Assembly (NCBI RefSeq): GCF_964340395.1
Contig: NC_135551.1
Span: 24,974,503-25,038,502, forward strand
Length of the DNA: 64,000 nucleotides
From: Glandiceps talaboti
Lineage: Eukaryota > Hemichordata > Enteropneusta > Spengelidae
Reading direction: 5' to 3'
In this document: positions 10,730 through 25,628 of the stretch, one piece after another
Layout of the letters: the number at the start of each line of letters is the position of its first letter
Numbering within the stretch: the stretch's first letter is position 1
Position numbers and translations under genes: made by a program
Notes under the pieces: generated by a model
Database searches by the model: none
The model's input: only the letters and a program-made list of their open reading frames with translations
What the model was told of the DNA's origin: nothing

Positions 10730-11422
10730 ACTGACTAGACATCCCAGTGATCATAGTCGACACGTCTATGAATATTGTCTCTCACCGTTGATGGCGGTGC
10801 TCATAGTGTAACTGATATAGTTGCGTCATTCTGTACAATTAGATACACTACACCGTACAAATTCAATCGACATATGATAATATTTGTTGAATCGTTAGTG
10901 GTTTTAAGTTTTGTACCTGACATCAAAACTAAATGACACGTATTTCTACATGACATGACCTTCAAGTTATTCAATCTTACCGTTTTTAAATGAGGTATAC
11001 ATATTTCATGAGTTCTTTCAATTGAGTTTTCATTAATGGGGTTTGACATGTTTCATTAGAAATTGAATATGAAATTAGTTCTGATGATACTCGCGAAGTC
11101 GCAGTCATTCTTGAACATATACAGGCCTATGAAGATGACATACAGTACGCGCGTGAGAAACGAAAGTGTGTAAACACTTAGACCAAATGCATGGTTCTCT
11201 AAATGTTTGGTTTTATAATCTCATGTTTAACTTCGACGCCAAACTAGCGCCTCTCTCGGTGAATCTGCGCAAGTTCTGTATTGTTCATCCTTAACATGGA
11301 CAACAAACTCATTGAACGGTGTACGCATTCGACCGCTGCTGAAGAGAGATAGTTTACACGGAGTGACGACAGGAATTCATCATGGCGTCCGCTTACTAGC
11401 AGCACAGTATAATATGTGACAA
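10730..11422. other. Intergenic upstream of receptor gene B
   Basis: No gene recognised. The region ends in the candidate promoter of gene B. Confidence 0.5.
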
Positions 11423-11460
11423 CCAATCCGTGTTCTCGTCGCTGTGAACGTTATATATGT
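11423..11460 (+). promoter_or_regulatory. Candidate CCAAT/TATA promoter of receptor gene B
   Basis: CCAAT lies at 11423-11427 and TTATATATG at 11451-11459, about 25 bp apart. The ATG follows about 90 bases later, so transcription starting some 30 bases after the TATA-like element would give a short, intron-free leader. This is motif-based only; such motifs also arise by chance in AT-rich DNA. Confidence 0.3.
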
Positions 11461-11545
11461 ATATTAATGCTACATGTTTTAGTGAGTGAAGAGCGTCTGT
11501 AGCCTATAGATTTAGATTTAGAGAGTCAACGAGGAAGGTGACAAA

Positions 11546-13018
11546 ATGGTGCTTACAAGTACGAGCTTTTCGATTATACTTGTCCTCACGAGTGCTGCTT
11601 TGGGGTCGAGTTACGCCCAACTTTCGTTTGCTGTTCACCCCCAGAAAACAACTGTGCTCATAGGAAGACCGGCGTTATTCCACTGCGGTGTACAACTCAC
11701 GTCTTCAAAAATAACTGTATTCTGGCAAAGTTATCCAAGCGGAAGGATAATAACTGTGGCAACGAACTCGAATGATACAGATAGATACGAGATTCTGAGT
11801 GTGCAGTCGTCGTGGTATACATCGTACGATCTTCGGATTGCTGCAGTGGAATCCAGCGATGATACATCGTACGAGTGTGTGGCTGTTCTAAATACCACAG
11901 AATCACGTTCACATAGAGGTGAGTTGGATGTTGTTCTGCCGTTAGACACAATTTACCCACAATGTTTTCTCTCGCCGAGGAACGTTATCCCGGAGTATGA
12001 TTACGTCACTGCAGTGTGTGTCACTGGTGATTATCTCGCTTCTCTTTCCTGGAACTTAGATGGACGACCAGTTATTGCCATGCTGGTTGCAACAGAGATG
12101 TATTCAACATCGGAGTACAACTTCGTGGCTAGATACGAGGATCGGGATATTGAGCTAAAATGCTACACGTCGTCATCAAACGAGACATGTTCAGTGACAC
12201 TGTCAATTCAGTATCAACCGAGGGTTGTAATACTACCAAGAGACCCGGAATACCCGCAAGAAGATCAAGCCAGATTCACCTGCAAAGCTGACGCAAATCC
12301 GGACCAACTGGCATATCGGTGGTATTTCGGAGGCATCGAAATTGTGCAAGATTTTTACCACCATCGTTTCAATCATTTTGAATTTGAAGAAAATGGACGT
12401 GTTCTCGTAATCCCAAAGTTGATGCTGGAAGATAACGGTATTACTGTGAAATGCGAGGCAACCAACGCACTTGGCACCACCAGCTTTCAGACGAATGTCT
12501 ACGTTCGAAGGTCTACACTAACTATGGAGACGATAGGACCTATTTTAGTAGGTTGTATTTGCATCGTTCTTATTCTTATACTACTAGCCTGGATGTTGTG
12601 GTATTTCTGCTCTCGTTCATCCAGAAATCGGCGAAGGAGGCCACCTCCTGACGTCACCACAAACTTGCCTAATCTGCGATCAGCCGGCTACGGACCGACG
12701 GACGATTATCACTACTCGTCATCCAACCGTACGGACTCACGTGACAATTTCGCGAATATGACAGAGACCGACAATATAAATATGACGCAAATGACAGAAA
12801 ACAACCGAATAGCGGCGGCAAGAAACAATCCTTACGCGACACCACCATCTCGTATAAGAGACGGGAGCAAGAAAAGTTTCAAAAATCTTGACCTGGACGA
12901 CGATGATGTTGGAGATCAGAGCGGTAGCTACGACGTCAACCCGGACCCAGAGTATGACGGTACTCTTACATCTTCATACGCGCTAACGCCCGAAAAAGAT
13001 GCATCAATGTTCAAGTAA
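11546..13018 (+). CDS. Receptor B: three-Ig type I membrane protein, no classical ITIM
   Basis: A 490-residue protein from an ATG in good context (ACAAAATGG). Signal peptide about 1-24 (ends SSYA). Ig1 about 25-131 with C47, W60 and SYEC (C111). Ig2 about 132-222 with C158, W169 and C206, plus an extra pair C140 and C215. Ig3 about 225-320 with C246, W259 and C303; its KADANPDQLAYRW segment resembles Kirrel Ig3. The transmembrane helix is about 329-355, followed by a basic stop-transfer stretch (RSSRNRRRRPP). The 135-residue tail has tyrosines in GYGPTDDYHY, NPYATPP, SYDV, PEYDGTL and SYALTPEK, none matching [SIVL]xYxx[ILV]. The coding frame is uninterrupted. ATTAAA at 13092-13097 is a possible poly(A) signal. 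A ligand-binding cell-surface role is inferred from architecture; partner unknown. Confidence 0.9.
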   Translation: MVLTSTSFSIILVLTSAALGSSYAQLSFAVHPQKTTVLIGRPALFHCGVQLTSSKITVFWQSYPSGRIITVATNSNDTDRYEILSVQSSWYTSYDLRIAAVESSDDTSYECVAVLNTTESRSHRGELDVVLPLDTIYPQCFLSPRNVIPEYDYVTAVCVTGDYLASLSWNLDGRPVIAMLVATEMYSTSEYNFVARYEDRDIELKCYTSSSNETCSVTLSIQYQPRVVILPRDPEYPQEDQARFTCKADANPDQLAYRWYFGGIEIVQDFYHHRFNHFEFEENGRVLVIPKLMLEDNGITVKCEATNALGTTSFQTNVYVRRSTLTMETIGPILVGCICIVLILILLAWMLWYFCSRSSRNRRRRPPPDVTTNLPNLRSAGYGPTDDYHYSSSNRTDSRDNFANMTETDNINMTQMTENNRIAAARNNPYATPPSRIRDGSKKSFKNLDLDDDDVGDQSGSYDVNPDPEYDGTLTSSYALTPEKDASMFK

Positions 13019-16000
13019 ATTGCGAGTGAAATCAATTTAGGGCAGGCTAAGGTGACGATGCCTATACTACCGTTGCGCTCTTTAACATTTGATTAAACTA
13101 AACCGTGTGTGTGACACAAAAGGACAGACCTTCAAGCTTGGTATTGAACCATATACGTAAAGAAGACACGCGATTGAACTTCACAAAAGCGACCCACCCG
13201 CAGGTGATCTGCTGCTGTAAGGTAAACCCACACATAACACAGAACGATATGCAAGCCACTGCGTATCACTTCACATACTATTGTTGTGACGTGTTTTATT
13301 CTGTAAAAGCCAGCCAATGTCCCAAACAGTGAGTGGGGAATATAGAGACGGCACCATACGTCTACCATTGCACCATGAAGTCGTTTGTAATAGTGCTTTG
13401 GCTGTACAACTCCACTGACCCATAAATTGACTCAAATTGCCCAGTAAGGTTAGGTCTGGTATTCACCCTTCTTTTTTTCAACTCTAGTCAAGCTCAAACT
13501 GTCGTTTTATAGCCACACCGCATGATATTAAGTTTTATTGTTAGAGACTTCAATGAAGTAGACAACAGTTCACCACAAAGTTATGCGAGAAACAGTCATC
13601 AAATAACCAAGATGAATAGACGCTATATATGTAGGGGTCAAGAGGTCACAGTAGTCAAACCCACCCAAAAATACAAGCAAAAGTTTTACTCCATGCATTT
13701 TAATCCGGACCAAAAGTGCCCCAGTGTTTCTATTAAAGAGCGGAATTCCAAGTAGTTCACTGGGGCAATTGAATAGACGTTAAGGGGTATAGCACTTCAA
13801 AACTGTGTATATGTGGGTAAATCCTTCACAGCATAATGAAGGACCGATAAGACGCTGACTACACTGAGCCGCCATATTGTTCACCAAACCACCACAGTTT
13901 ATTTGAGAAATTCCAGTACTCATTTATAATCATTTAAATGTAAACAATCATTTATTATTAATTTAAACAACATAAAGGTTCATACTTTGTATATTTATGG
14001 GTGTCTAAAACACTCGCTGTCGATCTTTAAAAAGAAGCGCTAAGTGCGCACTCTCACATTTAAACGTGAATTCAACGACCACCTGTTGATCCGAATCCAA
14101 TTGTGCTTCTAGTCTCCGAATAATACATTGACACGACATGGAATCAAAATAGACAACTAGTTAATTGAAGATATTCAGTAATGTCCATGGATTTAAAAGA
14201 TATTGTGGATACTTTCAACAACAAAAATTTAGTGTATTCAAACATATATCGTAAAAACGTCCTGTACATATAAAAATGTGATGTCATTTAGTCACATTTT
14301 CAGCAGTTAATCCAAGACTTTTTATTTCTCATATTCAATCTTTTAATTCACTGAGCTTCCATTAATATACATTCCTTCATTATATATTCATATTATTATG
14401 CATCCTAATGTTTTCCACAAGAATATGACTCCAGTATTCAAAGGGAAACTAGCGCTGCGATTATCCTATAATCTAGAGTAGTACAATATCTGATTGTGTT
14501 CGGTTGTCGTTTTCTTAAAAGAAAACCTTCTTACAGTTTTAAATACGAATGCAATACTTTTTGTAACACATTGACCCATACCGTTCTTTTCTCCATTGTC
14601 TATTCGATATACACATTCAATGCATGTGCACAATACCAGATTTAAACACTTTGCTTGTTTAAAGTCCTGTTTTGAAAAGTTAGACTCGAGGCCAATGACC
14701 TCGCCACAAAAAATAACAATGTACATGTCTGGAAAAGACATTGATGTAATAAGATTAGTTGAAAGCATTCGGATCAATCAATCCACAAATTATACGAGAA
14801 TTGAGGTCACGTATATCGCTGTGTTGGAAATTTATCAAAAATGACAGCTCTTAATATACAGCCGTTCAACACACAACAGGTGATTCTTGCCCAAAGGGGG
14901 AAATTACTCTGCGATGGAAAATTTAATCAAGATTGACTGAATATTTCAGAAGGCATTGACATACACAGAGCAAAGGTCCTTCATTAAGTTTGGGTACAAT
15001 TTCGTCGATTCGAAACGTGTCGTAAAATCAATCAAGAAATCTAATCAGAATTATTTTTTCCATTTTCTACTAATACTCTTGTACTAAAATGAAAATTCAG
15101 TACGATACTGCATGTCGTACGTTTTTGAAAAAAAATTCAGGTCTTATCTCAAATATTTCAATTCTATCATTTACATTATTGTTTTTTCAAAATCACACCT
15201 GAAAATAGCAATAACCCCTAACCTTTTAACTATGAACCCCATCTCTAACATATAAAACTATGAGACTTTAGTGCACAACTCAAATATTTCAACTTTACTT
15301 CTTCTTTTTTCTTGAATTTAAAAACTTTTTTTTGTTGGATATTTCCCGCCAATTTCTTTAATATTCAAAACACGTTTGGCCATTATGTCTGTTTTCGTCC
15401 ACACCTAGTTGGAACTGCACAATGTCAAACAGAAGTAGAAAGATTCCAATAACAATGTCAACCCTCTTTAAACGCGTTAGTACAAAACTGTTAACGGCAC
15501 AAGTGACTTGTTAAGTGACGCCAGTCTAAGTTGCATGAATATTTACCGTTGCCATTCATAGAACAAAACAGACTGCCATCTAAAGTCAAAATCGCATGAC
15601 ATATAATTACAATCATTTCGAGTGACTTTTCAATTGTATAGTAAGAATGCAAGGTCAATATAGTCAAGGACTGTCCTAAATCAACATAAATTGTCCACAC
15701 CCAAAGCTGGTATGACCGTGTTCATTTATAAGGCACATTTCAGTCTGTTGAACAAATAAGCCATACAAAACCAGTGACGTGAGCTGAGACAGTCACTTTA
15801 GATGTTACTGCATCTACATTAGGTATATAGGGCATGTCATTTTGCAGACTGGCATATTAGCTGTTACAAAGCATTATGTAGACACGGGTGACAACAAATC
15901 GTCTATTGATATTTCAACTCCTGATTACGTTTAGTTTATGCTGTTACTAGTAGATAATATGTAGTAAAAAGTCAGTGGCGTTGCCACTCTTATTGAGTGA

Positions 16001-16465
16001 TAAAATACAGGTCATCGACAGAAATGGTAGGTTAAGTGAAAATTACACAGACAGGAAAATGTCTTGTGACAGCTGCACTTTATTAGAGGAAAATAACTAG
16101 ATCAGAAATTCCACTACACATATAAAAATAACTTTTTTTATATTTATTTTTTATATAATACCAGTGCACCAGTATTTATTGGCCATTACGTACATTAAAT
16201 TTAGCTGAAATTTTGTTGTACCGCCTACGTTATAATGCATGGCTATGCCATCCCAGTTGTGTTCATGTTCATGTTCATGCTTTATAAGTACATAACGCAA
16301 GTTTTGATGTGTTGTTTGTTTAAAACATTTGTGTATCATTTATCGTTTTGTTACAGTGAGATTATATGTATCCATTTATCTGTTTTAATAATTATGTAAT
16401 TTTTGCCAAAATGTATTTTGTTTTGCTACTTGTAAGTTCTACATGCTGGGTCACCATGATGCGGT
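13019..16465. other. Intergenic, nothing recognised
   Basis: About 3.4 kb of AT-rich sequence with no recognisable gene and no large array. Short open frames have no recognisable domains. Confidence 0.5.
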
Positions 16466-16633
16466 CAAATATTCGATAGCTTAGGGTGCGCTACCAGCAT
16501 GAAAATCGTAGCCTTTAGGTTCGTTTGCCAAAACATAGCCCCCTAACTTCTGCTTACATTCCTCCCCATCCCGCCACCGAAACCACAGTCTTGAGGCGGT
16601 ATTGACGACAACAACAACAACAACAACAACACA
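16466..16633 (+). mobile_element. tRNA-derived SINE candidate with (CAA)n tail
   Basis: A box A-like TAGCTTAGGG (16477-16486) and a box B-like GGTTCGTTTGCC (16518-16529) are spaced about as in a tRNA gene, with a GCTAC...GTAGC stem between them. A short tRNA-unrelated body follows and then a CAA repeat at about 16606-16633. An intact tRNA fold is not evident, so this is read as a SINE, not a functional tRNA. Confidence 0.5.
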
Positions 16634-16999
16634 ATTTACAGATAGAAGTGACCTATCGGTCTATACACATTTTCATGTAGACTAAAAGAAATGCCACAGT
16701 TTCTTAAAAAAAGACCATTTTTAATGCCCTTGTTTTGAAATATGACATGTGAGTATAACTCCTATGGAGTTACAATTAAAAATGTTAGCCAACCTAATTT
16801 TACTCACAAAAGAAATCTTACTTAATTTACAGATTACAAAATAGACAAAGCTATGCATATTTTCAGTTTCGTGATATTGGCAATTTCGTCTCGCAACTCG
16901 CTCAAAATAGTTCATTGTTTGAAGTAGAATCTACCTCGGAATTGAAACACTTAAACTTTTGCTTTTACCGTGTTCATGAAAACTGTACAATTTTCAATT

Positions 17000-17290
17000 A
17001 AAACCGCGAAAAACATTCAGGGTCAGCGTACAAATTTTTGAAATTGGGGTCAAAATGATATCAAAATTAAGCCATTAAGATTCAAAAATGGCCGCCATTT
17101 TAGAATCCAATATGGCCGCCAAATACTAATAAAAGTTGGTCGATTTCACTGAAAAAAAGACGGTGAACCCCCAATATTTCTTTTATTATTTCAAAAAGAC
17201 CACGAACATGCTTACATACGGTAAAGTTTGGAGAGATTTTCAATGAAATTGATCCCTGGGGCGCATTCTACCTTAAACCACTATCATTTT
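17000..17290. repeat. Probable interspersed repeat with GGCCGCCAT motifs
   Basis: Two AATGGCCGCC motifs (one in the palindromic context AAAATGGCCGCCATTTT) lie at about 17086-17120 in otherwise AT-rich sequence. This motif is typical of dispersed repeats in several invertebrates. Boundaries are a guess. Confidence 0.35.
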
Positions 17291-19584
<2,294 letters not shown>

Positions 19585-19910
19585 TAAGACTTGAATTGTC
19601 AATGTATAATTTTGCTGTAAGCCTCGCTCATTCTCGAGATCTCCTCCTCAAGTTTACAACTCTTTTCTGTTAAAATACTCGAGGCGTTTAAAATGTAGTA
19701 ATTCCCAATGTATAACAATTGTATTTCAATTATATTTACCTCATTATTTAAATTGCCGGATGGATGAATGCTATTGAAAATGTAAAATGTTATATATGAA
19801 GTATGTAGTTGCATTTGAATAGATGATATAGCTTTTTTTTTGAAAATAAATGAAATATGTAAATAAACTTACATTTTGAATATAAACAAATATTGTATTT
19901 TTGGTTTAAT

Positions 19911-20021
19911 TGTGTGTGTGTGTGTGTGTGTGCGTGCGTGCGTGCATGCATGTATGTATGTATGTATGTATGTATGTATGTATGTATGTATGTATGTATG
20001 TATGTATGTATGCACGTTCGT

Positions 20022-20053
<32 letters not shown>
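19911..20053 (+). repeat. (GT)n-(GTAT)n-(GT)n compound microsatellite
   Basis: GT units, then GCGT, then about 15 GTAT units, then GT again. Open frames through it are repeat artefacts. Confidence 0.97.
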
Positions 20054-21354
20054 ATGGGTGGGTGAATGGATGCATTGATGGAACATCTGTCTGTTGACGA
20101 ATACGCAATGAGAAACTAGCTTTGAATGTAAGTAGACCCACCTATCCATAAACTTAAAGAAAACTGAAGAATACGCCAATAATTGGAAAATTTCCCCAGT
20201 AAAACATGTAACTTTGAAAGTATCAAGAATGAGCACAACACTGACAGAACCTTATCGGTATGCAGGACTTGTCACAATCAGTAGAATATGTAGAAAGTAG
20301 TAACCAATCATAGGCAGTGACATATAAACAGTTGCAGATATTATTAGTGGAGGTCAATTTATTTCAGTAACGTTAACACACAAAGTAAAGTTGATTTACA
20401 ATGCAGTCCTCGTCACTGTTTTGTATGTCACACTGAGTCTCTACATGTACTGTTCAGTGGTCGTCACGTGATCAATGCTTCAACCTAAAATGAAGTAAAT
20501 CATCTGATCACCTGCTCACTACTTTGGGATTTGTTAATACTACGATATCTTTTATTCAAAATAAATTTGATTCAGACTCAGATAGTTAGATTCTGTGAAC
20601 TTCCGGCAATCAATCCAAGGAAAAAAAAGAGACGGTAGAAACGAAAAGAAATTTTAAAAAAAATGATTCCTTTGGAGTGGTCTTTTCGAAAGATCAAAGG
20701 CTAACATTCCAGATAATTTATCAACGTTTACAATGTACAGAAGACTCGACGTGTTCAATGTCCATCCATCGAAAGAATTCCACCCTTTGTGGTCCGCCTA
20801 AGGGAAAATGTTACAGATAGTGTTTAACGTAAAGAAAGGTGACACGCAAGAGTTCTTTTGCCGCCTTTTTAATTTTACCAAGTTTTTACCTGTTATCTTC
20901 TTCACCTTGTATTTATCAGACCAGTAATCGATTCAGCTGCGGGGAATGGCTGAAAAGATTTCGTGCCCTTTTTTTGATATTTGTGAGAACATTGAGGATT
21001 TCAAGGGACATTTTTAGGTAAAGATTATGTAAATATAGTTTTTTACTTAGGTTTATGTCAAAATGAAGTTGAGACGAGCCAGATATCTAGAAAGATCGTT
21101 TTGGCGGGAAATCAATTGTTACCATGAAGGTTAACAAGTAGAACATTCAACAAAATGACGCGATAGACAATTTTTCAAGATGGTTTATTGGGGCTAGATA
21201 AAATGTTTGGCGTTATATATGCGTAAAATTGGCCAAATAATGTTCATAGGGTTTGAACAGATGCACACGTGAAATTTCATTGTGAATATTAACTCAATTG
21301 TACGTTCTAAACACAGGTAAACATATGTTGGTGCGTGGCAAACCTCGTGGTGTC
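20054..21354. other. Intergenic, nothing recognised
   Basis: No gene or repeat family that I can support. Confidence 0.5.
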
Positions 21355-21655
21355 ATTTAGGATGAACGTGTAGAAATGTGGTATCCTTGTAGAAGAGGGA
21401 TATTACGAAAGTGCACTCGGGGAACTTGTAAATCCGCCATCTTGAATGACGCCTTACGGGATAAGTGTTTGGTATCATTGTAGAAAAGGGGTCTTACGAT
21501 TGGAGGAACTTAAAAACCCACCACCTTGTGGTACAGTGGTGCATCGTGGGAAATGTGGTATCATTTTTGAAAAATGGATCCCACAATAATGCAATGTGGA
21601 ACTTGCAAACCCACCATCTTGAATGATGCATCGTGGGAAATATGGTATCATCCTA
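21355..21655 (+). repeat. Minisatellite, unit ~88 bp, about 3.5 copies
   Basis: The landmark GTGGTATCNTTGTAGAA recurs at about 21379, 21469, 21556 and 21641, i.e. at intervals of 90, 87 and 85 bases. Between landmarks the units share AACTTGNAAANCCNCCATCTTG and GATGCATCGTGGGAAA-like segments. The copies are diverged from each other. Confidence 0.75.
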
Positions 21656-22714
21656 TCGACAAACATAAACGAATCCCTGTTGTAAACAATTTGTCAGATA
21701 TTGTTGGTGACCGCAAACATTCTAGGTCTTGGTTACCCGGAACCTTACAGAGGAGAGTCATCCGTCCAATCTCGTACAAAAGATAATTAGTACCTTAGGC
21801 TTAGGTGGAACTAATCTCACAACTCTTTGCACCTGAGCATGATTGTTTTTGCTCACAAATTGGCTATTTGTCTTTATCCAGTCAGAAAAAGAAGCAAGGT
21901 AAGAAATCAATTCAGTGCAGCGAAACGAAAATTATTCTCATGGAAATTCATCGAAGGCCCTGTCATTACTATGGACGTGACCAAGTTTGAAACTACAACA
22001 GACAATATTATGGACCAACGTCTGCCAAGGAACTTTGTTTTGAAATACGTGAACGGTGATTTTTATCAGACAACGCCAAAGATTACACTTTCAATTCTGA
22101 TTGAAAGTTTTACTTCATCACATTTCAAGATGTGAAAGAGATTCAACATTTCCCTAAGTAAAAAAAATAATTCTTCATTTTCTTTCACCAATACTATGAC
22201 AATATTGTAGGGTAAGTTCTTAACGCTGAATATTAGGGGTGCAGAAATGGATCAAGAGTTATCATAACCCGATTTTGTGCCGTTCGGTGGGTCATCTGTT
22301 AAATGTGAAGCCGTTCTTAGTCGATGTCGTTTGAAGGATGAAATCCTTGTATTTGTAAGCGACAAAGTACAGAGTCTGTAAATATTTGTTTTCACAAAAC
22401 GTTCTTTCAGTGACGACAATACCAAACGATTCCAATAGTGTTCGGTTAACCCACTGAGATACTTGGCACCTTAATGAAAGATTGACAGTGGTATCAGGGT
22501 TATTTCAGAAAGCACTTCTCGTTTGACATAAGTGTATCGTTATGTACGATTCTGACGTCATTAAGTGTGAGTTCCACAGTTTAACAACGCATTTCTGACA
22601 TTTTCAAAGATATTCAGTCACGCATAGGCATTGTATTAAATAGGTCGAGATATTGTACACATATATAAAATGTATAAGTTGTCATATTCGAAACACACAT
22701 AGATAAACAAATAT
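21656..22714. other. Intergenic, nothing recognised
   Basis: Two overlapping short frames near 21805-22135 have no recognisable domain and no other support. Confidence 0.45.
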
Positions 22715-23064
22715 ATACATGCATACATACATACATACATACATACATACATACATACATACATACATACATACATACTTGTATACATACATACATACAT
22801 ACATACATACATACATACATACATACATACATACACACACACGCACACATACATACAAACATACATACATACATACATACATACATACATACATACATAC
22901 ATACATACATACATACATACATACATACATACATACATACATACAAACATACATACATACATACATACATACATACATACATACATACATACATACATAC
23001 ATACATACATACGTACGTACGTACGTACGTACGTACATACGTACGTACATACATACATACATAT
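22715..23064 (-). repeat. (TATG)n microsatellite (ATAC on + strand), ~350 bp
   Basis: ATAC units with a few variants and a GTAC-rich stretch near 23011-23047. Open frames on both strands are repeat artefacts. Confidence 0.98.
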
Positions 23065-23829
23065 CTTTCCATACGGAGGAAAAGAAACAAAAATATGGAT
23101 GAGAGAATGTTATCATGTTTACAATGTAGATATTAACGACCGTAATAACTAAACACAAAATAAAACGTACTGTGGATTTATGGAAGTTTACAGCATCTGT
23201 AAAGTGGTTGTTATTTACCCAGATCTAGTTCTACTAATCACTTGCTAATGGAGAGTTCATATGATGTTAAAGATCTTATCACCTGCTAATAATAAAGTGG
23301 CCCCTGGGAAGGAGAAACCAAGCGATTTGAAGTGACCCAAATTAATACACTTACGTCAGTAAGTGTGGCTACTCACAAAACCTTTAGTGTAGAGTTGACT
23401 TCAAAAGACCACATTTTCAGTCAGTTAAGAAGGCACTTTTTTGTCTGATTTCAAACACTTCATTGTTGGAGTAGTACGAGATACGAATACTGATTCAGTG
23501 TACTTTTTACATAATAGTTTATTGCCAAGCGACTCTTAGTCACTTCCAGACGAATGCATAACTGAATGACTTTTCCGTTTATAACAGGCGACGTTCACGG
23601 ATCATTATTTTACGTCTCTCAATTTGTTGTTTGTCACCATGTGTCACTGTATCTTATTGTTCAGCCACTTGTTCACATTCTTCAGCTATTCTAATGTTAT
23701 TTACCTGTCCATTTTAATCTGTCATTCCGTTAACTCAATGTACATCGTTGTCTCTCTGCTCTCATTTCTTTTAGTGTACGTAATTGTTCACTTAACTTCT
23801 GATGTCTCATTCATACAGTACCCCAGTCA
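23065..23829. other. Intergenic, nothing recognised
   Basis: No gene supported. Confidence 0.5.
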
Positions 23830-25196
<1,367 letters not shown>

Positions 25197-25562
25197 TTAC
25201 AGCTAAAACTGTGATGTTAGTTTGGTGTTTCAATCATGGGACATTACGTTTTGACACAAAGATAGACATATTTCAACATGAGACTAAAAATAACAGAGAC
25301 ACAACAACCACAGCAGGATCCTTTACCCAATGACATTCAACACTGATAAGCATTGCTATTCTTTCACAAAACAGGCTTCTAATGAAAACACTACACATAG
25401 ACTTGATTATTGTAATGGCTTCAATTGTTTATTTATATTTATAATGATAATCAACATTTCAATTTGTAATTGTTTCCTTTGCATTAGAAGTTGTCTGAGT
25501 GCGTGTAAAAAAATTCGTGTTACATGAGTGAAACACCAAACCAACATCATTTTAGCTGTTAA
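25197..25562. mobile_element. MITE-like element with ~50-bp inverted ends
   Basis: The left end (25197-25248, starting TTACAGCTAAAACTG) matches the reverse complement of 25516-25562 (ending TTTTAGCTGTTAA) at roughly four bases in five, including the shared block GTTTGGTGTTTCANTCATG. The 270-bp interior has no transposase. A diverged partial copy lies at 37850-38140. Confidence 0.6.
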
Positions 25563-25604
25563 TAACTTGTTACTGCTCACCAGATGTGTACTCTTTGCAT
25601 GCAA

Positions 25605-25628
25605 TGATGTGATGTGATGTGATGTGAT
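25605..25628 (+). repeat. (GATGT)n short array
   Basis: About five GATGT units. Confidence 0.8.

Noticed and set aside
10253-10811. Several 130-170-codon open frames (YVCMYVCM) through the TATG array
   Set aside because: A 4-bp unit lacking stop codons is open in all frames; no ATG context, domain or composition of a real protein. The same holds for 19790-20236, 22614-23158, 40751-41050 and 42680-43291.
16470-16535. Functional tRNA gene
   Set aside because: Box A and box B resemble a tRNA, but the acceptor and T stems do not pair well and a CAA tail follows, so a SINE is more likely.
22715-23064. CRISPR-like array
   Set aside because: All regular arrays here are simple sequence repeats without unique spacers, in a eukaryotic context.
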